From NCBI RefSeq assembly GCF_002160145.1, contig NZ_NFKA01000004.1:124001-188000 (forward strand): a DNA stretch of 64,000 bases, given 5' to 3'. Position numbers and translations under genes: made by a program. The DNA is from Gemmiger sp. An194 (GTDB lineage: Bacteria > Bacillota > Clostridia > Oscillospirales > Ruminococcaceae). The notes under the pieces are model-generated. The model was given only the letters and a program-made list of their open reading frames with translations, did not search any database and had not been told where the DNA came from. Position 1 is the first letter of the stretch; the number at the start of each line of letters is the position of its first letter. Positions 1 to 7,454 of this stretch are shown in pieces.

Positions 1-1256
1 TTGATGAAGTCGATGGCCTTGTTCACAGCCAGATCCTTCTTCACCTCGTCGGCATTGACCAGAGACTTCACCTTGTCGATCTCCATCTTGTACTGATCGG
101 CAATGCGCTGCATCTCGTTCTCGTAGTCCTCGTCGCTGGCAGTGATGTTCTCAGCGGCGGCAACGGCCTCCAGAGCCAGGCGGATCTTAACCTGCTTCTC
201 AGCCTGCTCCTTGAAGGAAGCACGGAAGCTGTCCATGGTCTGACCCATGTACTGCAGGTACATATCCAGCTTCAGGCCCTGCTGAGCCAGACGGTACTCG
301 AAGTCACGAACCATCTCGTCCATGCGGTTCTCGTACATTACCTCGGGAATATCACCCTCGATGGTAGCGATCACCTGGTCAACCAGATCGTTCTCAACAG
401 CCAGAGCAGCCTGCTTCTCGTTCTGCTCCTCCATACCCTTGCGGATGTTAGCCTTCAGCTCATCCAGGGTATCGAACTCGCTCACGTCCTTGGCGAACTC
501 GTCGTCCAGCAGGGGCAGCTCCTTGGTCTTTACCTCGTGCAGCTTGATCTTGAAGACAGCAGCCTTACCAGCCAGCTCCTTGGCCTGGTACTCCTCGGGG
601 AAGGTCACGTTCACGTCGAACTCCTCACCGGCAGCGTGGCCAACAACCTGCTCCTCGAAGCCGGGGATGAAGCTGCCGGAGCCCAGAACCAGGTTGTAGT
701 GCTCGGCCTTGCCGCCCTCAAAGGCGACGCCATCCACAAAGCCCTCGAAATCGATATCGGCGGTGTCGCCGTTCTCAGCCTTGCCATCGCGGGTAACGAT
801 GCGGCCGTTGCGGGCCTGCATGCGGGCCAGCTCGGCATCCACATCGGCGTCCTCAACAGTATTGACCTTCTTGGTGGCCTTTAAACCAGCGTACTGGCCA
901 ACCTTGATCTCGGGTTTCACAGCCACAACTACCTTCAGCACAACGCCGTCCTCCAGGCTCTGGGAAACGATGTCGGCTTCGGGGCGGCCCACAGGCTCGA
1001 TGCCGGCTTCCTTCACCGCAGCCTCAAAAGCCTCGGGGAACAGATCGTTGATGGCATCGTAGTGGAAGATATCAGCGCCATACATCTTCTCGATCACAGC
1101 GCGGGGAGCGTGGCCCTTGCGGAAGCCGGGCACGTTGTACTTCTTGCCTTCGCGCTTGAACGCCTTGTCAATGGCAGCCTTAAAAGCCTCGGCATCCACC
1201 GAAAACTGTAACTCATGCATGCTCTTTTCGAGCTTTTCACTTTTTACGAGATTCAT
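1..1256 (-). CDS. tig: trigger factor, C-terminus cut by window edge
   Basis: This is the ribosome-bound chaperone and prolyl isomerase that meets nascent chains at the exit tunnel. The ribosome-docking signature GFRKGHAPR sits at about residues 44-52. It is followed by an FKBP-like isomerase domain (about 150-240) and the start of the helical chaperone domain. About 418 codons are present and the frame is still open at base 1, so only the extreme C-terminus is missing. The ATG at 1256 is chosen because GGAGG lies just upstream. It has its own promoter at 1288-1316 and follows the phosphoesterase gene. Family assignment is firm. Confidence 0.95.
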   Translation of the reverse strand, partial: MNLVKSEKLEKSMHELQFSVDAEAFKAAIDKAFKREGKKYNVPGFRKGHAPRAVIEKMYGADIFHYDAINDLFPEAFEAAVKEAGIEPVGRPEADIVSQSLEDGVVLKVVVAVKPEIKVGQYAGLKATKKVNTVEDADVDAELARMQARNGRIVTRDGKAENGDTADIDFEGFVDGVAFEGGKAEHYNLVLGSGSFIPGFEEQVVGHAAGEEFDVNVTFPEEYQAKELAGKAAVFKIKLHEVKTKELPLLDDEFAKDVSEFDTLDELKANIRKGMEEQNEKQAALAVENDLVDQVIATIEGDIPEVMYENRMDEMVRDFEYRLAQQGLKLDMYLQYMGQTMDSFRASFKEQAEKQVKIRLALEAVAAAENITASDEDYENEMQRIADQYKMEIDKVKSLVNADEVKKDLAVNKAIDFI

Positions 1257-1287
1257 TTTATTTCCTCCATACAAAGAAATTCAATTT

Positions 1288-1316
1288 ATTATACCATGCT
1301 GTGCATGGAATTTCCA
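1288..1316 (-). promoter_or_regulatory. tig promoter with nested palindromes
   Basis: The -10 box TATAAT (1288-1293) is preceded by TGG, which makes an extended -10. A weak -35 box TGGAAA (1311-1316) lies 17 bp upstream. The spacer is filled by the inverted repeat CCATGC-N3-GCATGG (1294-1308), which overlaps a second palindrome, ATGGAATTTCCAT (1305-1317). The promoter call is seen directly; a repressor bound to the palindromes is only a suggestion. Confidence 0.65.
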
Positions 1317-1324
1317 TACTTTCG

Positions 1325-2005
1325 TTAAATTTTATATGGGCAAAATGCCAGTGCATCCGCCGAAATCAGTCGGTATTCAATGCCATCCACCATTCCCTGC
1401 ACCGCAAAACGGATCGCATTCCCGTGCAGGTGCCCGTAAAAGCAGCGTTTTACATTGTATTCCTTCAGCAGGTCGATCACCTGCTGGGCGTTGGCATTGG
1501 GATATACCGGAGGGTAATGCAGAAAGGCAACCCGCTCGGCCCCCTCCGGTGCCGCCTCCAGGCTGGTACGCAAACGGCCCAGCTCACGGTTCATCACCTT
1601 TTCGTCGTGGGGCTCTCCCACATCGAACATCCAGCTGCGGGTGCCGCACACGGCCAGGCCCTCGGCCAGAATGGAATTGTTGTGCAGGATATGAAGGCTG
1701 TCAAAGCCTTTTTCCTGCAAAAAGCGCTCCATCTTCTTGACGGTGGTCCACCAATAGTCGTGGTTTCCCTTTAAAAGCAGTTTCTGACCGGGCAGGCGCT
1801 GCAAAAAGGAAAAGTCCTCAGCAGTATCCTCCAGCTTCATAGCCCAGCTGGTATCGCCCGCCAGCACAACCGTGTCCTCCGGGCGCACCAGCGTATTCCA
1901 GTGATGCTCCAGCTTTTCCATGTAGCCCTGCCAGCCCGGAAAAATATCCATGGGTTTTTCGCATCCCAGCGAAAGATGCAGATCCCCGATCGTATAAATT
2001 GCCAT
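1325..2005 (-). CDS. calcineurin-like metallophosphoesterase
   Basis: The protein has 226 residues and carries the dinuclear-metal phosphoesterase motifs in order: GDLHLS near the N-terminus, GDTSW, GNHDYWW and a C-terminal GHLHG. It resembles the cytosolic YkuE/YpbG-like group that hydrolyses phosphomonoesters or diesters. The substrate cannot be inferred. The ATG at 2005 is preferred because GAGGAG precedes it, although the frame is open 11 codons further upstream. It lies between tig and a divergent DUF1540 gene. Confidence 0.85.
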   Translation of the reverse strand: MAIYTIGDLHLSLGCEKPMDIFPGWQGYMEKLEHHWNTLVRPEDTVVLAGDTSWAMKLEDTAEDFSFLQRLPGQKLLLKGNHDYWWTTVKKMERFLQEKGFDSLHILHNNSILAEGLAVCGTRSWMFDVGEPHDEKVMNRELGRLRTSLEAAPEGAERVAFLHYPPVYPNANAQQVIDLLKEYNVKRCFYGHLHGNAIRFAVQGMVDGIEYRLISADALAFCPYKI

Positions 2006-2067
2006 ATATTTCTCCTCATATTCCAGTCGATCCGGCAAACAATAACCTCACAAAGGAGGTTTTGAAA

Positions 2068-2226
2068 ATGGAACACAAAGAACCTGTCATTCGGGGAGTA
2101 TGCTGTGATGTACGCAACTGCGTCCACAACGACGGCTCGTGCTGCTGCACCGCCGATTCGATCCATGTGAACCGCTGCTCCGACGATCCGGGCAAAACCA
2201 AATGTGATACCTTTGCAGAGATCTGA
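2068..2226 (+). CDS. DUF1540 cysteine-rich small protein
   Basis: This 52-residue protein contains eight cysteines, with CC at 12-13, C18, CCC at 25-27, C37 and C46. That spacing fits the DUF1540 family of Clostridia and bacilli, which is thought to bind metal or an iron-sulfur centre but has no settled function. AAAGGAGG stands a few bases ahead of the ATG. It is one of the few plus-strand genes here, divergent from the phosphoesterase and convergent with thrC. A hairpin terminator follows at once. Confidence 0.85.
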   Translation: MEHKEPVIRGVCCDVRNCVHNDGSCCCTADSIHVNRCSDDPGKTKCDTFAEI

Positions 2227-2253
2227 TCAAAAACAGTTTCTCTGCTCCGGGAA

Positions 2254-2302
2254 ACAGCAGTGCTGCTTCGGCAAACATGCGAAGCGGCACTGCTGCTTTT
2301 TT
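2254..2302 (+). terminator. Rho-independent terminator after DUF1540 gene
   Basis: A stem built from AGCAGTGC and GCACTGCT, extended by CTTCG/CGAAG, is followed on the plus strand by TTTTTT. It reaches the last bases of the convergent thrC gene. Confidence 0.8.
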
Positions 2303-3767
2303 ACAGGATTTTTGCGATCTCGCGGATCTGCTCCGGTTCGATCTCCCGCTCAAAGCGTTCCGGCTGCCCCTGCAGCGAAGCAAGCGCCTGCGGCGCGGGG
2401 ACATTTGTGTGTGCGGCCAGCTGCCGCATCGCCTCAAATTCGTCCTCCGGCACCGGATGACCCAAAGCCTTCAGCACATCGCCGGGGAACTTAAAGGGGC
2501 TTGCAGTGGACAGCACCACCATAGGTGCCCCGGAAGAAGTTTCGTTCTTGTATTCCTGCGCCACGCGGAAAGCCACCGCCGTGTGGGGATCGCACAGATA
2601 CTGATTGTCACGGAACATAACGCTGATCTCTTCAGCGGCCTGTTCATCATCCGTGCAGCCTGCGGAGAAAATCTCCTGAATCTTCTCCAGGCACTGTGCA
2701 TCCACCTGATAGTGACCCTGGGTACGCAGCTCTTCCATCCATCCGCTCACCTTTTCGGTGTCCTCGCACATGTGGTACAGCAGGCGCTCCAGATTGGAGG
2801 ACACCAGAATATCCATAGAAGGCGATGTGGTGCGGTAGAAGGTGCGGCGGGCATCGTAATGACCAGTCTTCAAGAACTCGGTGAGCACATTGTTCCGGTT
2901 GGACGCGCAGACAAGCCGGCCCACAGGCAGGCCCATCCGCTTGGCGTAATAGCCGGCCAGGATATCGCCGAAATTGCCGGTGGGTACACAGAAATCCACC
3001 GCGTCGCCCATCTGAATGCGACCCTGCTCCAGCAGCTGCCGGTAAGCGGCAAAGTAGTACACGATCTGAGGAGCCAGACGGCCCCAGTTGATGGAGTTCG
3101 CACTGGACAGGCACACATTCTGCTCGGCCAGCTGACGGCCCAGCTCCTGATCTGCAAAGACCTTTTTCACACCGGTCTGTGCATCATCGAAGTTGCCGTT
3201 CACCGCATACACAGCCACATTATCGCCCTGCTGCGTGGTCATCTGCAGGCGCTGCACCTGGCTGGTGCCGTGGGAGGGGTAAAACACCGCGATTTTCACA
3301 CCGGGAACATCCTGATACCCGGCCAGAGCTGCCTTGCCGGTATCGCCGGAAGTCGCAACCAGAATATAGGTCAGTTCACTGCGCCCCAGCAGCTCCTTGC
3401 CCTTGACCAGAAGCTTCGGCATGATCTGGAGTGCGTAGTCCTTGAAGGCGCAGGTGGGGCCGTGCCAGAGTTCCAGCGAATACAGATCCTCGTTTACCGG
3501 GCGAAGGTAGCCGGCTTTGCCTTGAAATGCCGCACCGTAGGTCTTCTCTGTAGCTTCCGCCACAAATTCCTGAGGATATCCCGGAAGGACAAGTCCAAGC
3601 ACATAGGCCGCCAGGTCTGCATAGCTGCCCTTTTCACAAGCGGTTTTCAGGTCTGCCTGAGGGAAGGATTCCGGTACAAAGAGTCCGCCCTCGGAAGAAA
3701 GGCCCTGAACAATGGCCTGAGCTGCCGACACCCGGCTGCCCGCGTTCCGCGTACTGAAAAATTGCAT
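2301..3767 (-). CDS. thrC: threonine synthase
   Basis: This PLP enzyme converts O-phosphohomoserine to threonine, the last step of the pathway. The 488-residue product has the PLP-lysine segment TCAFKD (Lys about 109) and the phosphate-binding loop ATSGDTGKAA. Its length matches the long class of threonine synthases with an N-terminal extension domain. The ATG at 3767 has GGGG upstream; the open frame above it is not protein-like. It is the last gene of the rplS-lepB-rbgA-rnhB-yraN block and no other threonine gene is adjacent. Confidence 0.95.
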   Translation of the reverse strand: MQFFSTRNAGSRVSAAQAIVQGLSSEGGLFVPESFPQADLKTACEKGSYADLAAYVLGLVLPGYPQEFVAEATEKTYGAAFQGKAGYLRPVNEDLYSLELWHGPTCAFKDYALQIMPKLLVKGKELLGRSELTYILVATSGDTGKAALAGYQDVPGVKIAVFYPSHGTSQVQRLQMTTQQGDNVAVYAVNGNFDDAQTGVKKVFADQELGRQLAEQNVCLSSANSINWGRLAPQIVYYFAAYRQLLEQGRIQMGDAVDFCVPTGNFGDILAGYYAKRMGLPVGRLVCASNRNNVLTEFLKTGHYDARRTFYRTTSPSMDILVSSNLERLLYHMCEDTEKVSGWMEELRTQGHYQVDAQCLEKIQEIFSAGCTDDEQAAEEISVMFRDNQYLCDPHTAVAFRVAQEYKNETSSGAPMVVLSTASPFKFPGDVLKALGHPVPEDEFEAMRQLAAHTNVPAPQALASLQGQPERFEREIEPEQIREIAKIL

Positions 3768-3804
3768 GGTAGTTGTCCCCTTTCTTTTCTGTGGATCTGC
3801 AGTC

Positions 3805-4164
3805 TTACGCCTGAAATGCGTCCTGAATGCAGTGTATCGCAAAACCACCCTGGGGCAGAGTCAGCGCCTCCACCACATCGAACCGGATCGTCTTTTCCAG
3901 CAATCCGTTGGTTTGCAGGTAAGCTTGTGCAGCCAGCAAAATACGCTGCTGCTTTGCCCGGGTCACCGCCTCCTGCGGTCGGTACCAGGCATTTTCCGCG
4001 CGGGTCTTGACCTCTGCGATGACCACAAGCTCTCCCCTTTGCAATACCAGATCCAATTCGCCCTGGCGGGTTTTGTAGTTGTGGTCCAGCAGCTTATAAC
4101 CGCGGTTCATGTAATAACGGGCGGCAGCAGCTTCTCCGCGCCGGCCCGTAGCCTGAGCATTCAT
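3805..4164 (-). CDS. yraN: YraN family endonuclease-like protein (UPF0102)
   Basis: This 119-residue protein begins with GRRGEAAAARYY and carries GELDLVLQ...VVIAEVKTR, the PD-(D/E)XK-type core of the UPF0102 family. No reaction has been proved for the family; a role in nucleic-acid processing is inferred from the fold and from its habitual place next to rnhB. The ATG at 4164 is preferred over an in-frame TTG two codons upstream. The start lies 3 bases past the rnhB stop, so the two genes are probably translationally coupled. Confidence 0.85.
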   Translation of the reverse strand: MNAQATGRRGEAAAARYYMNRGYKLLDHNYKTRQGELDLVLQRGELVVIAEVKTRAENAWYRPQEAVTRAKQQRILLAAQAYLQTNGLLEKTIRFDVVEALTLPQGGFAIHCIQDAFQA

Positions 4165-4166
4165 CC

Positions 4167-4769
4167 TCAATACCCCAGCTTCTTCAGGAAGGAGCGACGG
4201 TAGAAGGGCTGAATGCCGTATTGCTGAATCAATTCATAATGCAGCTTGGTGGGATATCCCTTATGCTTTGCCAGCTGATACTGGGGATACTGCCGATCCA
4301 GCTCCAGCATGAACCGGTCCCGGCTGACCTTGGCCAGAATGGATGCCGCACCGATGCTGGCGCTGGTGGCATCGCCCTTCACCTGAGCTCCCGCCGGAAT
4401 CGAAAGCTCCGGCGGGACACGATTACCGTCCACCAGAACATATTCCGGCCGGATGGAAAGCTGCTCCACCGCCTGACGCATACCGTCCATAGTAGCCCAC
4501 AGGATGTTTTTCTCATCGATCACCGCAGGCTCCACCATCACAATGCTGTAGGCCAGCGCTTTTTCCAGAATCACATCAAACAGCTGCTCACGCTTTTTTT
4601 CACTGAGCTTTTTGGAGTCGTTGATCCCCTCGATGGGATTTTCCGGGTCCAGAATGACAGCTGCACAGCAAACCGGACCGCACAGCGGGCCACGGCCTGC
4701 CTCGTCCACACCACAGAAAACACCCTTTTCCCGGCGGAGCTGCTCGTCGAATTCATACAACGCGTTCAT
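4167..4769 (-). CDS. rnhB: ribonuclease HII
   Basis: RNase HII nicks RNA-DNA hybrids and single ribonucleotides in DNA. The 200-residue protein shows the [11 protein letters not shown] active-site segment near residue 22, then [12 protein letters not shown] and VLVDGN, in family order. The start MNALYEF fits the family; the open frame above lies within the end of rbgA. The start overlaps the rbgA stop by 4 bases. Together with yraN and rbgA this is a conserved Firmicutes gene order. Confidence 0.93.
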   Translation of the reverse strand: MNALYEFDEQLRREKGVFCGVDEAGRGPLCGPVCCAAVILDPENPIEGINDSKKLSEKKREQLFDVILEKALAYSIVMVEPAVIDEKNILWATMDGMRQAVEQLSIRPEYVLVDGNRVPPELSIPAGAQVKGDATSASIGAASILAKVSRDRFMLELDRQYPQYQLAKHKGYPTKLHYELIQQYGIQPFYRRSFLKKLGY

Positions 4770-5674
4770 TCCTGCACCTCTTGCTCCTGGGCCTGCTCCA
4801 TCTGATAGGGTTTTTCCAGGGTGATGCGGCTCCACTTGCTGGCGCGGAACTCGTCCACCAGCATGATAGCCGCCCGCTCGGTGTTTACCTCGCCGCCGCT
4901 GATCAGCATGCCGCGCTTACGGCCGATGGCCTCCAGCAGTTCCCAGGGTCCCAGCTGCAGCTGCTCCTCGCTGAGCTTGTAACACTCGGCCAGCTTCTCC
5001 GGATAAATCTTCTGCATCTGACTAAGCAGGCCCATGGCCAGCTCTTCAATATCCAGAATGTCATCCTTGATGGAACCGATGAATGCCAGGTTTGTGGCAG
5101 TCTCCAGGCTGTCGAACTTTTTCCACAGCACACCGGGCATATCCAGCAGGTCGTAGTTGCCCACGGTAACCCACTGCTTGCCGCGGGTCACGCCCGGACG
5201 GTCTGCCGCCTTGGCGCGTACCTGGCCCGCAAAGTTATTGATAAAGGTGGACTTACCCACGTTGGGGATGCCTACCACCATGACCCGGATACGGGCGCCG
5301 CCCATGCCCTTGATGGCCCGGCGGGCAATCAGGTCCTCCAGTTCCTTTTCAATGGCGGTGCGCACCTGCGCGGCACTGCCCTTCTGCTTGGCACTGATGG
5401 CCACGCAGCCGGCGCCGGAAGCCCGGAAATACTTCACCCAGGCATTGGTCAGGGTCGGGTCCGCCAAATCCGCCTTGTTCATCACATACAGGCGAGGCTT
5501 CTGCTCGGTGATTCGCTGAATCTCCGGGTTCAGGCTGCTCATGGGAATGCGGGCATCCAGCAGCTGCAGAACCGCATCCACATTCTTGATATTTGCCTCC
5601 ATCAGCCGCAAGGTCTTCATCATGTGACCGGGGAACCACTGGATATTGCGGCGGTTGATCATATCGTTGCTCAT
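4766..5674 (-). CDS. rbgA: ribosome biogenesis GTPase RbgA/YlqF
   Basis: This is a circularly permuted GTPase that acts late in assembly of the large ribosomal subunit. The G motifs occur in permuted order: NKAD (G4) first, then the P-loop GIPNVGKST, then DMPG (G3). The N-terminal INWFPGHM-like segment is present as [10 protein letters not shown], and the C-terminal RNA-binding region follows. The ATG at 5674 has GGGAGG ahead of it and overlaps the lepB stop as ATGA, so translation is probably coupled. About 302 residues, normal for the family. Confidence 0.93.
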   Translation of the reverse strand: MSNDMINRRNIQWFPGHMMKTLRLMEANIKNVDAVLQLLDARIPMSSLNPEIQRITEQKPRLYVMNKADLADPTLTNAWVKYFRASGAGCVAISAKQKGSAAQVRTAIEKELEDLIARRAIKGMGGARIRVMVVGIPNVGKSTFINNFAGQVRAKAADRPGVTRGKQWVTVGNYDLLDMPGVLWKKFDSLETATNLAFIGSIKDDILDIEELAMGLLSQMQKIYPEKLAECYKLSEEQLQLGPWELLEAIGRKRGMLISGGEVNTERAAIMLVDEFRASKWSRITLEKPYQMEQAQEQEVQE

Positions 5675-6210
5675 TCGATCCTCCCAAATGCGTTCAGCGG
5701 GAAGATGCGCCACAGCACCTTGCCCAGAATATCCCGTTCATCGATCAGGCCCACACTCACAAAGCGGCTGTCGGTGGAATGCTGCCGGTTATCACCCATC
5801 AGAAACAGCTGTCCCTCCGGCACCGTCAGCGGGAAGCCGATGTTGCCTTCAGTATAAGTGGGCTCGGCGGTATAGGGCTCGTCCAGGGCTTCGCCGTTTA
5901 CATACACGATACCCTGCTCTGCGTCGATATCCACCGTATCACCGCCCACGGCGATCACACGCTTAACCAGCGGTTTACCGTAATTGATGTAGCCATCCAC
6001 CACAACCACATCCCCACGCTGGGGTTTGTAAAAAGTGCTCTGCACCAGCAGACGGTCCTGCTCATGCAAGGTGGGCTCCATGGAATGGCCATCCACCACT
6101 ACGATTCGTGCGCAGAACGCAAAGATCAGAACCAGGGCGGCCAGCGCGAACACTAACGCGTCGTACCAGTCCAGCAGGTCCACATTTTTGCGGAAACGTT
6201 TTTCTTCCAT
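5671..6210 (-). CDS. lepB: signal peptidase I
   Basis: This membrane serine protease removes signal peptides from secreted proteins. One transmembrane helix lies near residues 18-37. It is followed by GHSMEPT with the catalytic serine, VKRVIAVGGD with the catalytic lysine and the MGDNRxxSxDSR box. The ATG at 6210 (MEEKRF) is preferred over one three codons upstream because GAGG is then properly spaced. At 179 residues it is the short Gram-positive type with a single anchor. It follows rplS across a terminator and leads into rbgA. Confidence 0.93.
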   Translation of the reverse strand: MEEKRFRKNVDLLDWYDALVFALAALVLIFAFCARIVVVDGHSMEPTLHEQDRLLVQSTFYKPQRGDVVVVDGYINYGKPLVKRVIAVGGDTVDIDAEQGIVYVNGEALDEPYTAEPTYTEGNIGFPLTVPEGQLFLMGDNRQHSTDSRFVSVGLIDERDILGKVLWRIFPLNAFGRIE

Positions 6211-6252
6211 TGGGTACATCCTCTTTCCAGGGATTTACAGAACGCATTTCAC

Positions 6253-6260
6253 ATTTTACC
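6253..6260 (-). promoter_or_regulatory. possible extended -10 promoter for lepB block
   Basis: TGGTAAAAT, read on the minus strand, is an extended -10 element about 43 bases ahead of lepB and just below the rplS terminator. No convincing -35 box is seen, so the call is tentative. Confidence 0.35.
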
Positions 6261-6268
6261 ATATAACG

Positions 6269-6301
6269 AAAAAAGGGGCAATATAAATTGCCCCTTTTTT
6301 G
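6269..6301 (-). terminator. bidirectional terminator after rplS
   Basis: The palindrome pairs AAAAAAGGGGCAAT with ATTGCCCCTTTTTT. Its A-run gives a U-tract to the minus-strand rplS transcript and its T-run does the same on the plus strand. Confidence 0.9.
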
Positions 6302-6308
6302 TCGATTA

Positions 6309-6650
6309 TCAGATCTGCTCCTTAACCTTGGCAGCCTTACCGGTGCGGCTACGCAGGTAGAACAGCTTCGCACGGCGAACCTTACCGCAGCGAACAACCT
6401 CAACCTTCTCAACGAAGGGGGAGTTCACGGGGAACACGCGCTCTACGCCAACGCCGTAGGAAGAACGGCGAACGGTGAAGGTCTCAGCCACGCCGCCATG
6501 CTTCTTGGCGATTACAGTGCCCTCGAAGGCCTGAATACGCTCACGCTCGCCTTCCTTGATGCGAACGGAAACGCGAACGGTGTCGCCAACTTCGAACTTG
6601 GGCTTGTTCTCTTTGATCATGCCCTCGGTGATAATCTTCATTGCGTCCAT
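6309..6650 (-). CDS. rplS: 50S ribosomal protein L19
   Basis: L19 sits at the interface of the ribosomal subunits. The 113-residue sequence shows the family core [16 protein letters not shown], the FEGTVIAKK loop and the basic C-terminal [11 protein letters not shown] segment. GGAGG stands 8 bases before the ATG at 6650; a start five codons earlier lacks such a site. It is transcribed alone, from a strong promoter at 6774-6802 through a leader of about 117 bases to a terminator at 6269-6301. Confidence 0.97.
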   Translation of the reverse strand: MDAMKIITEGMIKENKPKFEVGDTVRVSVRIKEGERERIQAFEGTVIAKKHGGVAETFTVRRSSYGVGVERVFPVNSPFVEKVEVVRCGKVRRAKLFYLRSRTGKAAKVKEQI

Positions 6651-6767
6651 TGTAAAATCCTCCATTTTTATCGACGTTCGTACCCGTGCAATGGCCGCAC
6701 AGCAGAGGACCGCCTGTTTTAATGATATACATTAACCCCGCTGGTTGGAGCCAGCGAACACTAACGC
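6651..6767 (-). other. structured 5' leader of rplS
   Basis: The predicted rplS transcript has about 117 untranslated bases. Near its 5' end is a hairpin, CGCTGG-loop-CCAGCG, followed by a second GC-rich segment with GTGC/GCAC pairing. L19 leaders that act in autoregulation are known in Firmicutes, but I could not match this to a consensus by eye, so the regulatory role is inferred. Confidence 0.4.
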
Positions 6768-6773
6768 CTAAAT

Positions 6774-6802
6774 ATCATATCACAGCCTTGTGCGTTTTGC
6801 AA
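6774..6802 (-). promoter_or_regulatory. rplS promoter
   Basis: The -35 box TTGCAA (6797-6802) and the -10 box TATGAT (6774-6779) are separated by exactly 17 bp. This is a housekeeping-type promoter with transcription starting near 6767. Confidence 0.8.
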
Positions 6803-6809
6803 GGTCTTT

Positions 6810-7454
6810 TTATCGAAAATCCGTTTGATCTTCCAGCAAAAGTGCGGTACGCAGCACCGAAACATCGGTGGGGTTGAGTCCGCAGTGCTCCTGCATGAAA
6901 TTCAGCCAGAGCGAGGGATTCAGATTGTTTCCCTCTCCTGCAGTCAGAAGCAGTTCTGCCTGCAGTTCATTCTCCTTCTGTTCAGTCTCGATGCGGGGCA
7001 GCGCCTGCTTCAGGTCGATCTCCTTATGGCCGCGCTTGGTCTTTTTCTGAATGACCGCGCTCTCCAGCTGATTGTAGGCATCCACACTGGCTTGGGCACT
7101 CAGCGGCATGCGCAGCTGATAGCGCGCAAAACAGATTTTCTCTGCCTTGTACTTGGGAAGTGTGACCCGGGTCACCTTGATGCCCAGGGGCATCACCCGA
7201 TCCAGAGCCTGCCGCCAGTCTTCCAGGGGAACCTTCTCCAGCTCGGTTTTCACATCCACGCTTTCCACCAGGCTCTCCTGGCCCAGCGGCAAGGGGTTAG
7301 CAAAGGTCATATAGATATGGGGATTAAAGCCCATGGTATACCACACCGGAATGCCGCTGCGCTTGATGGAGCGCTGCATAACACGCTGCAGGTCCAGCAG
7401 CGAAATGTAGGAGGCCTCCCCTGTCTTAGTGAACCAGATCCTTACTGTAGTCAA
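6810..7454 (-). CDS. TIGR03936/DUF2344 radical SAM-associated protein
   Basis: The protein of about 214 residues begins RIWFTKTGEASYISLLDLQRV, a hallmark of the DUF2344 family encoded next to or fused with B12-binding radical SAM proteins. The function is not known; a role in tRNA or rRNA modification has been guessed from context elsewhere. No cysteine cluster is visible. I chose the TTG at 7454 because GGGAGG lies 8 bases upstream. It overlaps the radical SAM gene by 29 bases, a sign of tight coupling. Confidence 0.8.
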   Translation of the reverse strand: MTTVRIWFTKTGEASYISLLDLQRVMQRSIKRSGIPVWYTMGFNPHIYMTFANPLPLGQESLVESVDVKTELEKVPLEDWRQALDRVMPLGIKVTRVTLPKYKAEKICFARYQLRMPLSAQASVDAYNQLESAVIQKKTKRGHKEIDLKQALPRIETEQKENELQAELLLTAGEGNNLNPSLWLNFMQEHCGLNPTDVSVLRTALLLEDQTDFR

